From NCBI GenBank assembly GCA_964242575.1, contig CAXTCN010000009.1, forward strand, positions 33,485-97,484: 64,000 nt of DNA, given 5' to 3'. Shown piece by piece: positions 16,312 through 25,333 of this stretch. How positions within the stretch are numbered: position 1 is the first letter of the stretch; each line of letters opens with the position of its first letter. This DNA is from JANPPS01 sp964242575 (GTDB taxonomy: Bacteria; Pseudomonadota; Alphaproteobacteria; Acetobacterales; Acetobacteraceae). Below the pieces are notes generated by a model. The model had not been told where the DNA came from. It ran no database searches and saw only the letters and a list, made by a program, of their open reading frames with translations. A program made the position numbers and the translations under genes.

Positions 16312-17780
16312 CTTCATCCCTCGCGCGCGTGCTGGCCGGCGGTTTGCTGGCGCCGGCGTTGCTGGCCGGCTGCAGCCTCGGCCCTTATTTCGAGCGGCCC
16401 GTCGTTGACGTGCCGCCAGCGTTCCGCGCCACCGCGGACACGGCCGAGGCCGCCTGGCCGTCGAGCGAGTGGTGGCGCAACTTCCGCAGCCCAGAGCTGG
16501 ACCGGCTGATCAGCACCGCGCGCGCCTACAACACGGACCTCGCGGCGGCGGCGGCGCGCGTGATCCAGGCGGACGCGCAGGTGCGGATCAGCGGCGCGGC
16601 GCTGTTGCCGACGGTCGATGGCACCGGGGACTTCCAGTACCGGCGCAGCGGCAGCACAGGCAGCGGCCGGACCGGCGGGTTTGTCGTGGACCCGCTGACC
16701 GGCGCGGCATTCGGGGGAGGGGGCGGCAGCCGTTACCGGGATTTCCGCACCTACAGCACGGCGTTGCAGGTTTCATACGAGGCCGACTTCTGGGGGCGCA
16801 ACCGGTCATTGGCGCAGGCGGCCGAGGCCAGCGCCATCGCCACCCGGTTCGACCAGGAAACCGTGGCGCTCACGGTGGTGAGCTCGGTGGCGCTTACGTA
16901 CTTCCAACTGCTGGCGGCGCAGGACCGGCTTCGTGTGGCGGAGCGCAACCTCGCGGACGCCGAGCGTGTTTTGGGCGCGTTCCAGGCGCGGCTGTCGGTG
17001 GGCACCGCCAACGCGCTGGACGTCTCGCAACAGGAGGCGCTGGCGGCCGGGCAGCGCGCGGCGCTTCCCGCACTGCGCAACAACATCGAGCAGCAGCGGA
17101 TCGCCCTTGGCCTTCTGGTGGGACAGCCGCCCTCGCGCGTCGGGGCGGCTGGCGGCACGCTCGACAAGCTGCCGCTGCCGCTCGTGGCGCCGGGCCTGCC
17201 GAGCGAGTTGCTGGCCCGGCGCCCGGACGTGGCCACGGCGGAGGCGCAGCTTGTGGCCGAGAACGCCAACATCCGCGCCGCGCGCGCCGCGTTCTTCCCC
17301 TTGATCCAGTTGACCGCGTCCGGCGGGCTCACCAGCGCCGCGCTCAGCGCCATCACCGGGCCGGGCACGATCGTGGCGACCCTGGCGGCTGGGCTGACGC
17401 AGTCCATCTTCGACAATGGGCTGCGGCGCGGGCAGCTCAACCAGGCGAAGGGCCGGTATGACGAGCTGCTGGCGAATTATCGGCGCGCGACCATCCAGAG
17501 CTTCACCGACGTGGAGGAATCTTTGACGGCGCTGCGTTACGCGACCGAGCAGGAGGCGCTTGAGCGCCAGGCAATCGCGGTGGCGCAGCGCTCGGCGGAC
17601 ATCGCCCGCGCGCAGCTAGAGGCGGGGACCATCGACATCATCACGTCGCTCAACACGCAGACGACCCTGTTCAATTTCCTGGACCAGCTCACGCAGATCC
17701 GGCTGGCGCGGTTCCAGGCGCTGGTGAACCTATATAAGGCGCTGGGCGGCGGCTGGTCGCAGCCCGGGGTGGCCCGATGA
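16308..17780 (+). CDS. Outer-membrane efflux lipoprotein (TolC/NodT/OprM family)
   Basis: A 490-residue channel subunit. The leader ends in the lipobox LLAGC with Cys22. Two OEP repeats follow (about 70-255 and 275-470), with the usual LISTARAYNTDL and LLARRPDVATAEAQL motifs at their starts. It would form the trimeric outer-membrane duct for the RND pump encoded downstream. It overlaps both neighbours by ATGA, so it is translated with the regulatory genes upstream and the fusion protein downstream. Confidence 0.92.
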   Translation: MTSSLARVLAGGLLAPALLAGCSLGPYFERPVVDVPPAFRATADTAEAAWPSSEWWRNFRSPELDRLISTARAYNTDLAAAAARVIQADAQVRISGAALLPTVDGTGDFQYRRSGSTGSGRTGGFVVDPLTGAAFGGGGGSRYRDFRTYSTALQVSYEADFWGRNRSLAQAAEASAIATRFDQETVALTVVSSVALTYFQLLAAQDRLRVAERNLADAERVLGAFQARLSVGTANALDVSQQEALAAGQRAALPALRNNIEQQRIALGLLVGQPPSRVGAAGGTLDKLPLPLVAPGLPSELLARRPDVATAEAQLVAENANIRAARAAFFPLIQLTASGGLTSAALSAITGPGTIVATLAAGLTQSIFDNGLRRGQLNQAKGRYDELLANYRRATIQSFTDVEESLTALRYATEQEALERQAIAVAQRSADIARAQLEAGTIDIITSLNTQTTLFNFLDQLTQIRLARFQALVNLYKALGGGWSQPGVAR

Positions 17781-18994
17781 AGCGCATTATGCTGGTTGTC
17801 GCCCTGCTGCTCGCTGCGGGCGGCGGGGCTTATTGGTACATGAACCGCACCGCCGCAACGGAGCAGGCCGGCGGCCGTGCGGGCGGCCGCGGCGGCGAGC
17901 CGACGCCGATCCCGGTGTTGACGGCGCAGAGCGTGGCGCGGGACGTGCCGGTGTTCATCGACGGGCTCGGCACGGTGCAGGCGTTCAACCAAGTGCAAAT
18001 CCGCCCCCAGGTAGAGGGTCCGCTGCTGGAGGTGCTGTTCCGCGAGGGGCAGGACGTGCGCGCCGGCGACGTACTGGCGCGGATCGACCCGCGGTCGTTC
18101 CAGGCGGCGTTGGACCAGGTAGTCGCCAAGAAGCAGCAGGACGAGGCGAGCCTTGCCAACGCGCGGCTGGACGCTGCCCGGTATGCCAAGTTGGCGGCGT
18201 CGGCCTACAGCAGCGCGCAGCAATCGGACACGGCGCGGGCGCAGGTGGCGCAGTTGGAGGCGCAGGTACGCGGCGACCAGGCCGGCATCGACACCGCGCG
18301 AACCAATCTCAGCTACACCACTATCACCGCGCCTATCGATGGGCGGACCGGGCTGCGCCAAGTGGACGCAGGCAACATCGCCCGGCCGGGCGACACCACG
18401 CCGATCACGGTGCTGACGCAGCTCAAGCCTATTTCCGTGGTGTTCACCCTGCCGCAGCAGGCGTTGCCGGCGGTGGTGGGCGCCATGCAGGACGGGATGC
18501 CGGAGGTGCTGGCGCTGAAGCAGGGCGCCCCCGCCGCCAACCCAATCGACCGCGGGCAGTTGGCCGTGCTGGACAACCAGGTGGACCCGACGACCGGCAC
18601 CATCAAGCTGAAGGCGACGTTCCCCAACGCGGGCCTGCTGCTGTGGCCTGGCGGCTTCGTGAACGTCCGGATGCTGGTAAGGACCGAGCGCGACGTGGTG
18701 ACGGTGCCGACCGCCGCGGTGCAGCGCGGGCCGCGCGGAGCGTTCGTGTTCGTGGTGCTGCCGACCAATGTCGCCCAGCGCCGCGCCGTGACCGTGGGGC
18801 ACGAGAACGACCAGGTGAGCGTGATGGCGGACGGCCTACAGGCCGGTGAGCAGGTGGTGGTGGACGGCGCGCAGCGGCTGACCGACGGCCTCAAGGTCGC
18901 GGTGGCCGGCCCGGACGGCAACGCGCCGGAGGCGGCGCCGCGGGAGCGTGGCGCGCCGGGCACCGCGCAGCGGCGTGGGCGGACAGCATCTTAA
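17777..18994 (+). CDS. mdtA: RND membrane-fusion protein, MdtA/HlyD type
   Basis: A 405-residue periplasmic adaptor. A hydrophobic N-terminal anchor (about 3-22) is followed by a lipoyl half-motif (IRPQVEGPLLEVLFREGQDV near 75-94), a coiled-coil hairpin with alternating Ala/Gln-rich helices (about 110-170), the second lipoyl half (ITAPIDGRTGLRQVD) and beta-barrel/MP domains. The C-terminal tail is Ala/Pro/Arg rich. Symbol by homology of the whole operon with mdtABC. It is followed by the only non-overlapping gap (137 bp) in the operon. Confidence 0.9.
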   Translation: MKRIMLVVALLLAAGGGAYWYMNRTAATEQAGGRAGGRGGEPTPIPVLTAQSVARDVPVFIDGLGTVQAFNQVQIRPQVEGPLLEVLFREGQDVRAGDVLARIDPRSFQAALDQVVAKKQQDEASLANARLDAARYAKLAASAYSSAQQSDTARAQVAQLEAQVRGDQAGIDTARTNLSYTTITAPIDGRTGLRQVDAGNIARPGDTTPITVLTQLKPISVVFTLPQQALPAVVGAMQDGMPEVLALKQGAPAANPIDRGQLAVLDNQVDPTTGTIKLKATFPNAGLLLWPGGFVNVRMLVRTERDVVTVPTAAVQRGPRGAFVFVVLPTNVAQRRAVTVGHENDQVSVMADGLQAGEQVVVDGAQRLTDGLKVAVAGPDGNAPEAAPRERGAPGTAQRRGRTAS

Positions 18995-19131
18995 CGAGGG
19001 GAGACGCCATTGCTGACACGTTGCGCCGAGCCGATGCCGGGGGTTCCTGACGCCCTCCCTCACGCCGCCCATGTGAGTGGCCGGGCTGGCAAGCAGCAGA
19101 CGGCTGCGAAGGACGTGGGGCTGTCTGGCGC

Positions 19132-22100
19132 GTGAACATCTCCGCTCCTTTCATCGCGCGGCCCATCGCGACCTGCCTGCTGGCGGTGGCGGTGCTGCTG
19201 GCGGGCGTCATGGGCTACCGGTCGCTGCCGCTGTCCGCTTTGCCGTCGGTGGACTTCCCGACCATCCAGGTGACGACGCAGTTGCCGGGCGCCGGGCCGG
19301 AGACGGTGGCGACCTTGATTACGGCGTCGCTGGAGCGGCAGTTCGGACAGATCACCGGGCTGGCGGCCATGACCAGCACCAGCAGCGAGGGCACCAGCCA
19401 GATCACGCTGCAATTCAACCTCAACCGCAAGCTGGACAGCGCGGCGCAGGACGTGCAGGCGGCGATCAACGCGGCCACGGGCACGCTGCCGAGCAACCTG
19501 CCGTATCCGCCCATCTACGCCAAGGTGAACCCGGCTGACGCGGCCATCCTGTCCATCGCGCTCACGTCGGACGCCATCACCATCGACCGCATCAGCGACG
19601 CGGCCGACACGCTGTTGCAGCCGAAGCTCAGCCAGATCGACGGGGTAGGCAAGGTCACCGTGCAGGGGGGCTTGCGTCCGGCGGTGCGGGTGCGGGTGGA
19701 CCCGGCGCGGGTGGCGGCATACGGGCTGTCGTTGGAGGACGTGCGGGCTGCCATCGCCGGCGCCAACGTAAACGGCGCCAAGGGCGGGTTCGACGGCGCA
19801 CGGCAGGCTTATGCGTTGGGCGCCAACGACCAACTGCTGACGCCGGCGGGCTACCAGGACCTGGTGATCGCCTACCGCAACGCCGCCGCGGTGCGGCTTT
19901 CGGACCTGGGCAGCGTGGTGGCCGGGGTGGAGAACGATCGGGTGGCCGGCTGGTACAACGGCAGGCCGGCCGTGGTGCTGGACATCCAGCGCCAGCCCGG
20001 CGCCAACATCGTCGCGACCGTCGCCGCGGTCCGCGAGGCATTGCCGGCGTTGCAGCGCGCGTTGCCGGCGGCCATCACGATGCAGGTCGTGGTGGACCGC
20101 ACCGAGACCATCCGCGCCTCGGTGAACGACGTGCAAATGACCCTGGCGCTGTCGATTGGGCTGGTGGTGTTCGTCATATTCCTGTTCCTGCGCAGCGCGC
20201 GGGCCACCTTGATCCCGGCGGTTGCGTTGCCGTTGTCGTTGATCGGCACGTTCGGCGTGATGGCGCTCTGCGGCTACAGCCTCGACAATTTGAGCCTCAT
20301 GGCGCTCACGGTCGCAACCGGGTTCGTCGTGGACGACGCGATCGTCATGATCGAGAACGTGGTGCGCTATATCGAGCAGGGCGTGCCGCCGCTTGAGGCG
20401 GCGTACAAGGGCGCGGCGCAGATCGGCTTCACCATCGTCTCGCTGACCGTGAGCCTGGTGGCGGTGTTCATACCCCTGCTGTTCATGACCGGCGTGGTCG
20501 GGCGGCTGTTCAACGAGTTCGCCGTGGTGCTCAGCACGTCGGTGGTGGTGTCGGCGGTCGTGTCGCTTACCATTACGCCGATGATGTGCGGGCGGCTGCT
20601 GCGCGCCAACGAGGTGCCGAACCGGCTGACGGGATGGTTCGAGCGCGGGTTCAACGCCATGACCCGGGGTTACGCCCGGACGCTCACGGTGGCGTTGCGT
20701 TACCAAACGTTCGTGCTGCTGGTCGCGGTGGCGTCGCTGGTAGGCACCGTGGTGATGTACGTGGCGGCGCCGAAGGGGTTCTTGCCGCAACAGGACACCG
20801 GGGTGATTGTGGCGGTGACGGAGGCGGCGCAGAGCGCGTCCATCCCGCGCATGGCCCGGCTGCAGACGCAACTGGCGGAGATCGCGCAGCGTGACCCGGC
20901 CGTCACCGGCGTCGTGTCGTTCGTGGGCGCCGGCACCATCAACGCCACGCCGAACACCGGGCGCATGACCATCGCGTTGAAGCCCCGCGCGGAGCGGGAC
21001 CTGGCGCCGGTGGTGATCGCCCGCTTGCAGCAGGCCATGGCGGGCGTGCCAGGCATGGCCGTGTTCATGCAGGCGGTGCAGGATATCCAAATCGGCACCC
21101 GCATCAGCCGCACCCAGTTCCAGTACACCCTGCTGGACACCGACGCGCAGGAGCTGGCGTTGTGGGCGCCGCGGCTGGTGGAACGACTGCGCGCCATGCC
21201 GGATTTGCAGGACGTGGCGAGCGACCAGCAGACCGACGGCTTCGCCACCCGCGTGGTGGTGGACCGCGACGCGGCGATGCGGCTGGGCGTGTCGATGCAG
21301 GAGGTGCAGGATACCCTTTATACCGCGTTCGGGCAGCGGCAGATCAGCACCATCTTCAGCCAGGCCAACCAGTACCGGGTGATCCTGGAGGCGGACCAGG
21401 ATTGGCGCGCCGATCCGGGCAGCCTGGAGCGCCTCCGTGTGCCGGGCGCCGGGGGCGCGCAGGTGCCGCTGTCCACCGTCGCGGCCTTGGTGCAGGGCAC
21501 GGCGCCGCTCGCGGTCACGCACCAGAGCCAGTTCCCGAGCACGACCATCAGCTTCAACCTGGCGCCTGGCGCCAGCCTCAGCCATGCGGTGGCAGCGGTG
21601 GCGCAGGCGGAGCGCGAAATGGGGCTGCCCGGCACTATCGTCGGCAGCTACTCCGGCGACGCGGCGGAGTTCCAGAACAGCCTGCGCAGCGAGCCGTGGC
21701 TGCTGCTGGCGGCGGTCGTGGTGATCTACATCACGCTGGGCGTGCTGTACGAGAGCACGATCCACCCGGTCACCATCCTGTCCACCCTGCCCTCCGCCGG
21801 GATCGGCGCGCTGCTGGCGCTGGCGCTGGCCGGGCAGGACCTGTCGCTGGTGGCGCTGGTCGGCATCGTGTTGCTGATGGGAATCGTCAAGAAAAATGCG
21901 ATCATGATGATCGACTTCGCGTTGGAAGCGGAACGGACGCGCGGCCTGTCGCCGTTGGCGGCCATCGAGGAGGCCTGCCTGCTGCGGTTCCGACCCATTA
22001 TGATGACCACCGCGGCGGCGCTGCTGGGCGCGTTGCCGCTGGTGCTTGAGAACGGCACCGGGTCGGAACTGCGCTACCCCCTCGGCCTCACCATCGTTGG

Positions 22101-22212
22101 CGGCCTGCTGCTGAGCCAGGTGCTGACGCTGTACACCACGCCGGTGATCTATCTCGCGTTCGAGCGGCTGCGCGCCCGGTATGCGCCCCGACGGCTGGCG
22201 GCGGCCGAGTGA
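19132..22212 (+). CDS. mdtB: RND efflux pump subunit, MdtB type
   Basis: A 1026-residue inner-membrane proton antiporter, starting at GTG 19132. It has the standard twelve TM segments with two large periplasmic loops. TM4 reads ATGFVVDDAIVMIENV with the paired Asp proton relay, and TM10 contains GIVKKNAIMMIDFALEAE with the conserved Lys, placing it in the HAE1 drug/organic-solute class rather than the heavy-metal class. Its stop overlaps the next RND gene (GTGA). MdtB and MdtC of E. coli assemble as a B2C heterotrimer; the same is expected here. Confidence 0.92.
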   Translation: MNISAPFIARPIATCLLAVAVLLAGVMGYRSLPLSALPSVDFPTIQVTTQLPGAGPETVATLITASLERQFGQITGLAAMTSTSSEGTSQITLQFNLNRKLDSAAQDVQAAINAATGTLPSNLPYPPIYAKVNPADAAILSIALTSDAITIDRISDAADTLLQPKLSQIDGVGKVTVQGGLRPAVRVRVDPARVAAYGLSLEDVRAAIAGANVNGAKGGFDGARQAYALGANDQLLTPAGYQDLVIAYRNAAAVRLSDLGSVVAGVENDRVAGWYNGRPAVVLDIQRQPGANIVATVAAVREALPALQRALPAAITMQVVVDRTETIRASVNDVQMTLALSIGLVVFVIFLFLRSARATLIPAVALPLSLIGTFGVMALCGYSLDNLSLMALTVATGFVVDDAIVMIENVVRYIEQGVPPLEAAYKGAAQIGFTIVSLTVSLVAVFIPLLFMTGVVGRLFNEFAVVLSTSVVVSAVVSLTITPMMCGRLLRANEVPNRLTGWFERGFNAMTRGYARTLTVALRYQTFVLLVAVASLVGTVVMYVAAPKGFLPQQDTGVIVAVTEAAQSASIPRMARLQTQLAEIAQRDPAVTGVVSFVGAGTINATPNTGRMTIALKPRAERDLAPVVIARLQQAMAGVPGMAVFMQAVQDIQIGTRISRTQFQYTLLDTDAQELALWAPRLVERLRAMPDLQDVASDQQTDGFATRVVVDRDAAMRLGVSMQEVQDTLYTAFGQRQISTIFSQANQYRVILEADQDWRADPGSLERLRVPGAGGAQVPLSTVAALVQGTAPLAVTHQSQFPSTTISFNLAPGASLSHAVAAVAQAEREMGLPGTIVGSYSGDAAEFQNSLRSEPWLLLAAVVVIYITLGVLYESTIHPVTILSTLPSAGIGALLALALAGQDLSLVALVGIVLLMGIVKKNAIMMIDFALEAERTRGLSPLAAIEEACLLRFRPIMMTTAAALLGALPLVLENGTGSELRYPLGLTIVGGLLLSQVLTLYTTPVIYLAFERLRARYAPRRLAAAE

Positions 22213-25200
22213 ACCTCTCCGCTCCCTTCATCCATCGGCCCGTCGCCACGTTCCTGCTGGCGATTGGGCTGTTGCTGACCGGCATCGTCGCGGTGCGCTT
22301 CCTGCCGGTTGCGCCGCTGCCGAGCGTTGACATCCCGACCATCGTGGTGTTCGCGGCCCGGCCTGGCGCCGACCCGGAAACCATGGCCGCCAGCATCGCT
22401 GCCCCCCTGGAGCGCCGTCTGGGCGAAATCCCGGGGGTCAGCGAGATCACCTCCACCAGCAGCACCGGCAGCACGTCGATCGTGGTCCAGTTCGACATCG
22501 ACCGGGTCATCGAGGGCGCGGCGCACGACGTGCAGGCGGCGATCAACGCGGCATACTCCGATCTGCCGTCCGACCTGCCGTCGCGGCCGTTCTACCGCAA
22601 GTTCAACCCAGCCGAAGCGCCGATCCTGACCCTGAGCCTCACGTCGGACACGCTCAGCACGGCGCAGGTGTACGACGCCGCCGACACCATCTTGGGGCAG
22701 CGGCTGAGCCAGATCGAGGGCGTGAGCCAGGTCGAGGTGAACGGCGCGGAGAAGCCGGCGGTGCGGGTGCGGCTGAACCCGGGCGCGTTGCGGGCGGCCG
22801 GGCTCAGCAGCCAGGACGTGTACGCCGCCATCCGCAGCGCCAACGTGAACGGCCCGACCGGCGGCTTCCAGGGCGCGGACCGGGCGGAGGCGCTGCTGCT
22901 GAATGGGCAGATTACCGAGGCCGCCGACTACGCCCGCCTGGTGCTGAAGGTGTCCGGCGCCGCCACCGTGCGGCTGGGCGACGTGGCGGAGGTGCTGGAC
23001 AGCGTCAGCAACACCAAGCTCGCGGCCTGGCAGGGCACGCGGCCCGCCATCCTGCTGACGCTCACCAAGGCCGCCGGCGCCAACGTGATCGAGACGGTGG
23101 ACCGGGTGAAGGCGGCATTGCCGCAACTGCTGAAGTGGATACCGCCCGATATCCGCGTTGCCACCATCTCCGACCGCACCACCACGATCCGCGCCAGCGT
23201 CGAGGACGTGGAGTTCACGCTGCTGATCTCGATTGCCCTGGTGCTGCTGGTGGTGGCGCTGTTCATGCGCCGGCTGGTGCCGACCTTGGCGGCGGCGGTG
23301 ACGGTGCCGCTCAGCCTGGCGGGCACGCTGGCAGCCATGTACCTGTGCGGGTTCAGCCTGAACAACTTCTCGTTGATGGCGCTGACCATATCGGTCGGTT
23401 TCGTCGTGGACGACGCAATCGTCGTGATCGAGAACATCAGCCGGCACCGGGAGCGCGGCCTTTCACCGCTTCAGGCGGCGCTGGTCGGCTCGCGGCAGAT
23501 CGGCTTCACCGTCATTTCCATCAGCATTTCGCTGATCGCGGTGTTCATCCCAATCCTGTTCATGGGAGGCCTGCTGGGCAAGCTGTTCCACGAGTTCGCC
23601 GTGGTGCTCACCGTCTCAATCGCGATATCCGCGGTGGTGTCATTGACCCTCACCCCCATGATGTGCGGCCAATTCATGGGTGAGCCGCGGCCGCCACGAG
23701 GCCTATGGGGCCGGATCGACGGCGCGGTGGACCGGGCGTTCGTGCGCATACAGGGCGTCTATACCCGTAGCCTGGATGTCGCGCTGCGCTGGCGCAAGCT
23801 GATGCTGCTGGTGACGCTCGCGACCGTGGTGGGCACCGTGCAGCTGTACCGCGTGGTGCCGAAGGGCTTCCTGCCGGTGCAGGACACTGGCCTCCTGACC
23901 GGCGGGACCACCGCCAGCCCGGACATCAGCTTCGCCGCGATGGCGGAGCGGCAAAAGCGGGTAGTGGACGTGCTGCTGGCCGATCCGGCCGTGGACACCG
24001 TCGGCAGCACCATCGGCATCACCTCCGGCTGGTCCAGCATCAACCGAGGGCGGCTCACCATCTCGTTGAAGCCGTTGTCGGAGCGCCGGGCCACCAGCGA
24101 GGAGGTGCTGACCCGGCTGCGGCCCAAGCTGTCGCAAATGGCGGGCATACAGACCTTCCTGTACTCGGCGCAGGATCTGCGCGCCGGCGGCCGTTCCGGG
24201 GGCTCCGGGTTCCAATTCGTGCTGCTGAGCCAGGACCTGGCGGAGCTGCGCAACTGGACACTGCGGATGCAGGAGGCGTTGCGCGGCGTGCCCGGCATCG
24301 AGGACGTGAGCAGCGACCAGGACCGGCCGGGGCCGGAGGCCAACGTGGTGATCGACCGCGAGGCAGCGTCCCGCATGGGCGTGCCGATCAGCGCCGTCGA
24401 TGCGGCGCTTACCAACGCGTACTCGCAACGCCAGGTCTCCATCATCTACACCGAACGCAACCAGTATCGCGTCGTGCTGGAGACGCTGCCGGAGCTGCAA
24501 ACGGACCCGGCGCTGCTGGACCGGCTCTACGTCCCGGGAACGGGAGGGATGCAGGTGCCGATCACCAGCGTCGTGCGCATGGAGCGCGGCACTGCGCCGT
24601 TGGCGGTGCGGCACCAGGGGCAGTTCCCGTCCGCCAGCATCAGCTTCAACCTGCTGCCGGGCACGAGCCAGGGGGACGCGATCAAGCTGGTGACGGAAAA
24701 GGCGTTGAGCCTGCGCATGCCCGAAACCGTGCGGACCGAGTTCGCCGGGGACGCCAAGTTTCTTGAGAAATCCCTGTCCACCCAACCGATGCTGATCCTG
24801 GCGGCGCTGATGGCGATCTACATCGTGTTGGGCGTGCTGTATGAGAGCCTGCTGCACCCGCTGACCATCATCTCGACCTTGCCCTCGGCCGGGCTGGGCG
24901 CGTTGCTGGCGGTGCTGGCGACGGGCGGCGACCTGGGCGTGCTGTCCATCATCGGCATTATCCTGCTGATGGGAATTGTCAAGAAAAACGCCATCATGCT
25001 GGTGGATTTCGCGTTGGAGGCGGAGCGGGAACGCGGCCTCACGCCGCATCAGGCCATCCTGGAGGCGTGCGAGGAGCGGTTCCGGCCCATCATCATGACA
25101 ACCCTGGCCGCGCTGCTGGGCGCCGTGCCGCTGGCGCTGGCGAGCGGGACCGGGGCCGAGTTCCGCCGGCCGCTCGGCATCGCGATCTGCGGCGGGCTGG

Positions 25201-25322
25201 TGGTGTCGCAAATCCTGACGTTGTACACGACGCCAGTGGTGTACCTGGCGTTGGAGCGGCTGTCGCGCGGGCGGCGAAAGAGCTTGGCATTGCCCTCTCC
25301 TGCGTTAAGCGCCGCGGAGTAG
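22209..25322 (+). CDS. mdtC: RND efflux pump subunit, MdtC type
   Basis: A 1037-residue RND protein, also starting at GTG, homologous to the preceding gene along its whole length. TM4 reads SVGFVVDDAIVVIENISRH with the Asp pair, and GIVKKNAIMLVDFALEAE follows in TM10. As in E. coli MdtBC the two subunits share the proton-relay residues but differ in the periplasmic porter loops. It is the last gene of the sigma-factor operon and ends 11 bp from the convergent GH15 gene. Confidence 0.92.
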   Translation: MNLSAPFIHRPVATFLLAIGLLLTGIVAVRFLPVAPLPSVDIPTIVVFAARPGADPETMAASIAAPLERRLGEIPGVSEITSTSSTGSTSIVVQFDIDRVIEGAAHDVQAAINAAYSDLPSDLPSRPFYRKFNPAEAPILTLSLTSDTLSTAQVYDAADTILGQRLSQIEGVSQVEVNGAEKPAVRVRLNPGALRAAGLSSQDVYAAIRSANVNGPTGGFQGADRAEALLLNGQITEAADYARLVLKVSGAATVRLGDVAEVLDSVSNTKLAAWQGTRPAILLTLTKAAGANVIETVDRVKAALPQLLKWIPPDIRVATISDRTTTIRASVEDVEFTLLISIALVLLVVALFMRRLVPTLAAAVTVPLSLAGTLAAMYLCGFSLNNFSLMALTISVGFVVDDAIVVIENISRHRERGLSPLQAALVGSRQIGFTVISISISLIAVFIPILFMGGLLGKLFHEFAVVLTVSIAISAVVSLTLTPMMCGQFMGEPRPPRGLWGRIDGAVDRAFVRIQGVYTRSLDVALRWRKLMLLVTLATVVGTVQLYRVVPKGFLPVQDTGLLTGGTTASPDISFAAMAERQKRVVDVLLADPAVDTVGSTIGITSGWSSINRGRLTISLKPLSERRATSEEVLTRLRPKLSQMAGIQTFLYSAQDLRAGGRSGGSGFQFVLLSQDLAELRNWTLRMQEALRGVPGIEDVSSDQDRPGPEANVVIDREAASRMGVPISAVDAALTNAYSQRQVSIIYTERNQYRVVLETLPELQTDPALLDRLYVPGTGGMQVPITSVVRMERGTAPLAVRHQGQFPSASISFNLLPGTSQGDAIKLVTEKALSLRMPETVRTEFAGDAKFLEKSLSTQPMLILAALMAIYIVLGVLYESLLHPLTIISTLPSAGLGALLAVLATGGDLGVLSIIGIILLMGIVKKNAIMLVDFALEAERERGLTPHQAILEACEERFRPIIMTTLAALLGAVPLALASGTGAEFRRPLGIAICGGLVVSQILTLYTTPVVYLALERLSRGRRKSLALPSPALSAAE

Positions 25323-25333
25323 CAGACGCTCCA

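Noticed and set aside
19060..21765. Very long open frame antisense to the first RND gene
   Set aside because: It is rich in His, Arg, Gln and Asp in the way GC-rich antisense frames are, shows no domain, and the sense strand encodes a complete RND protein.
19132..25322. Heavy-metal (HME) type RND pump, suggested by the Cnr-like regulators
   Set aside because: TM4 carries the paired Asp of the HAE1 class in both subunits, as in MdtB and MdtC.
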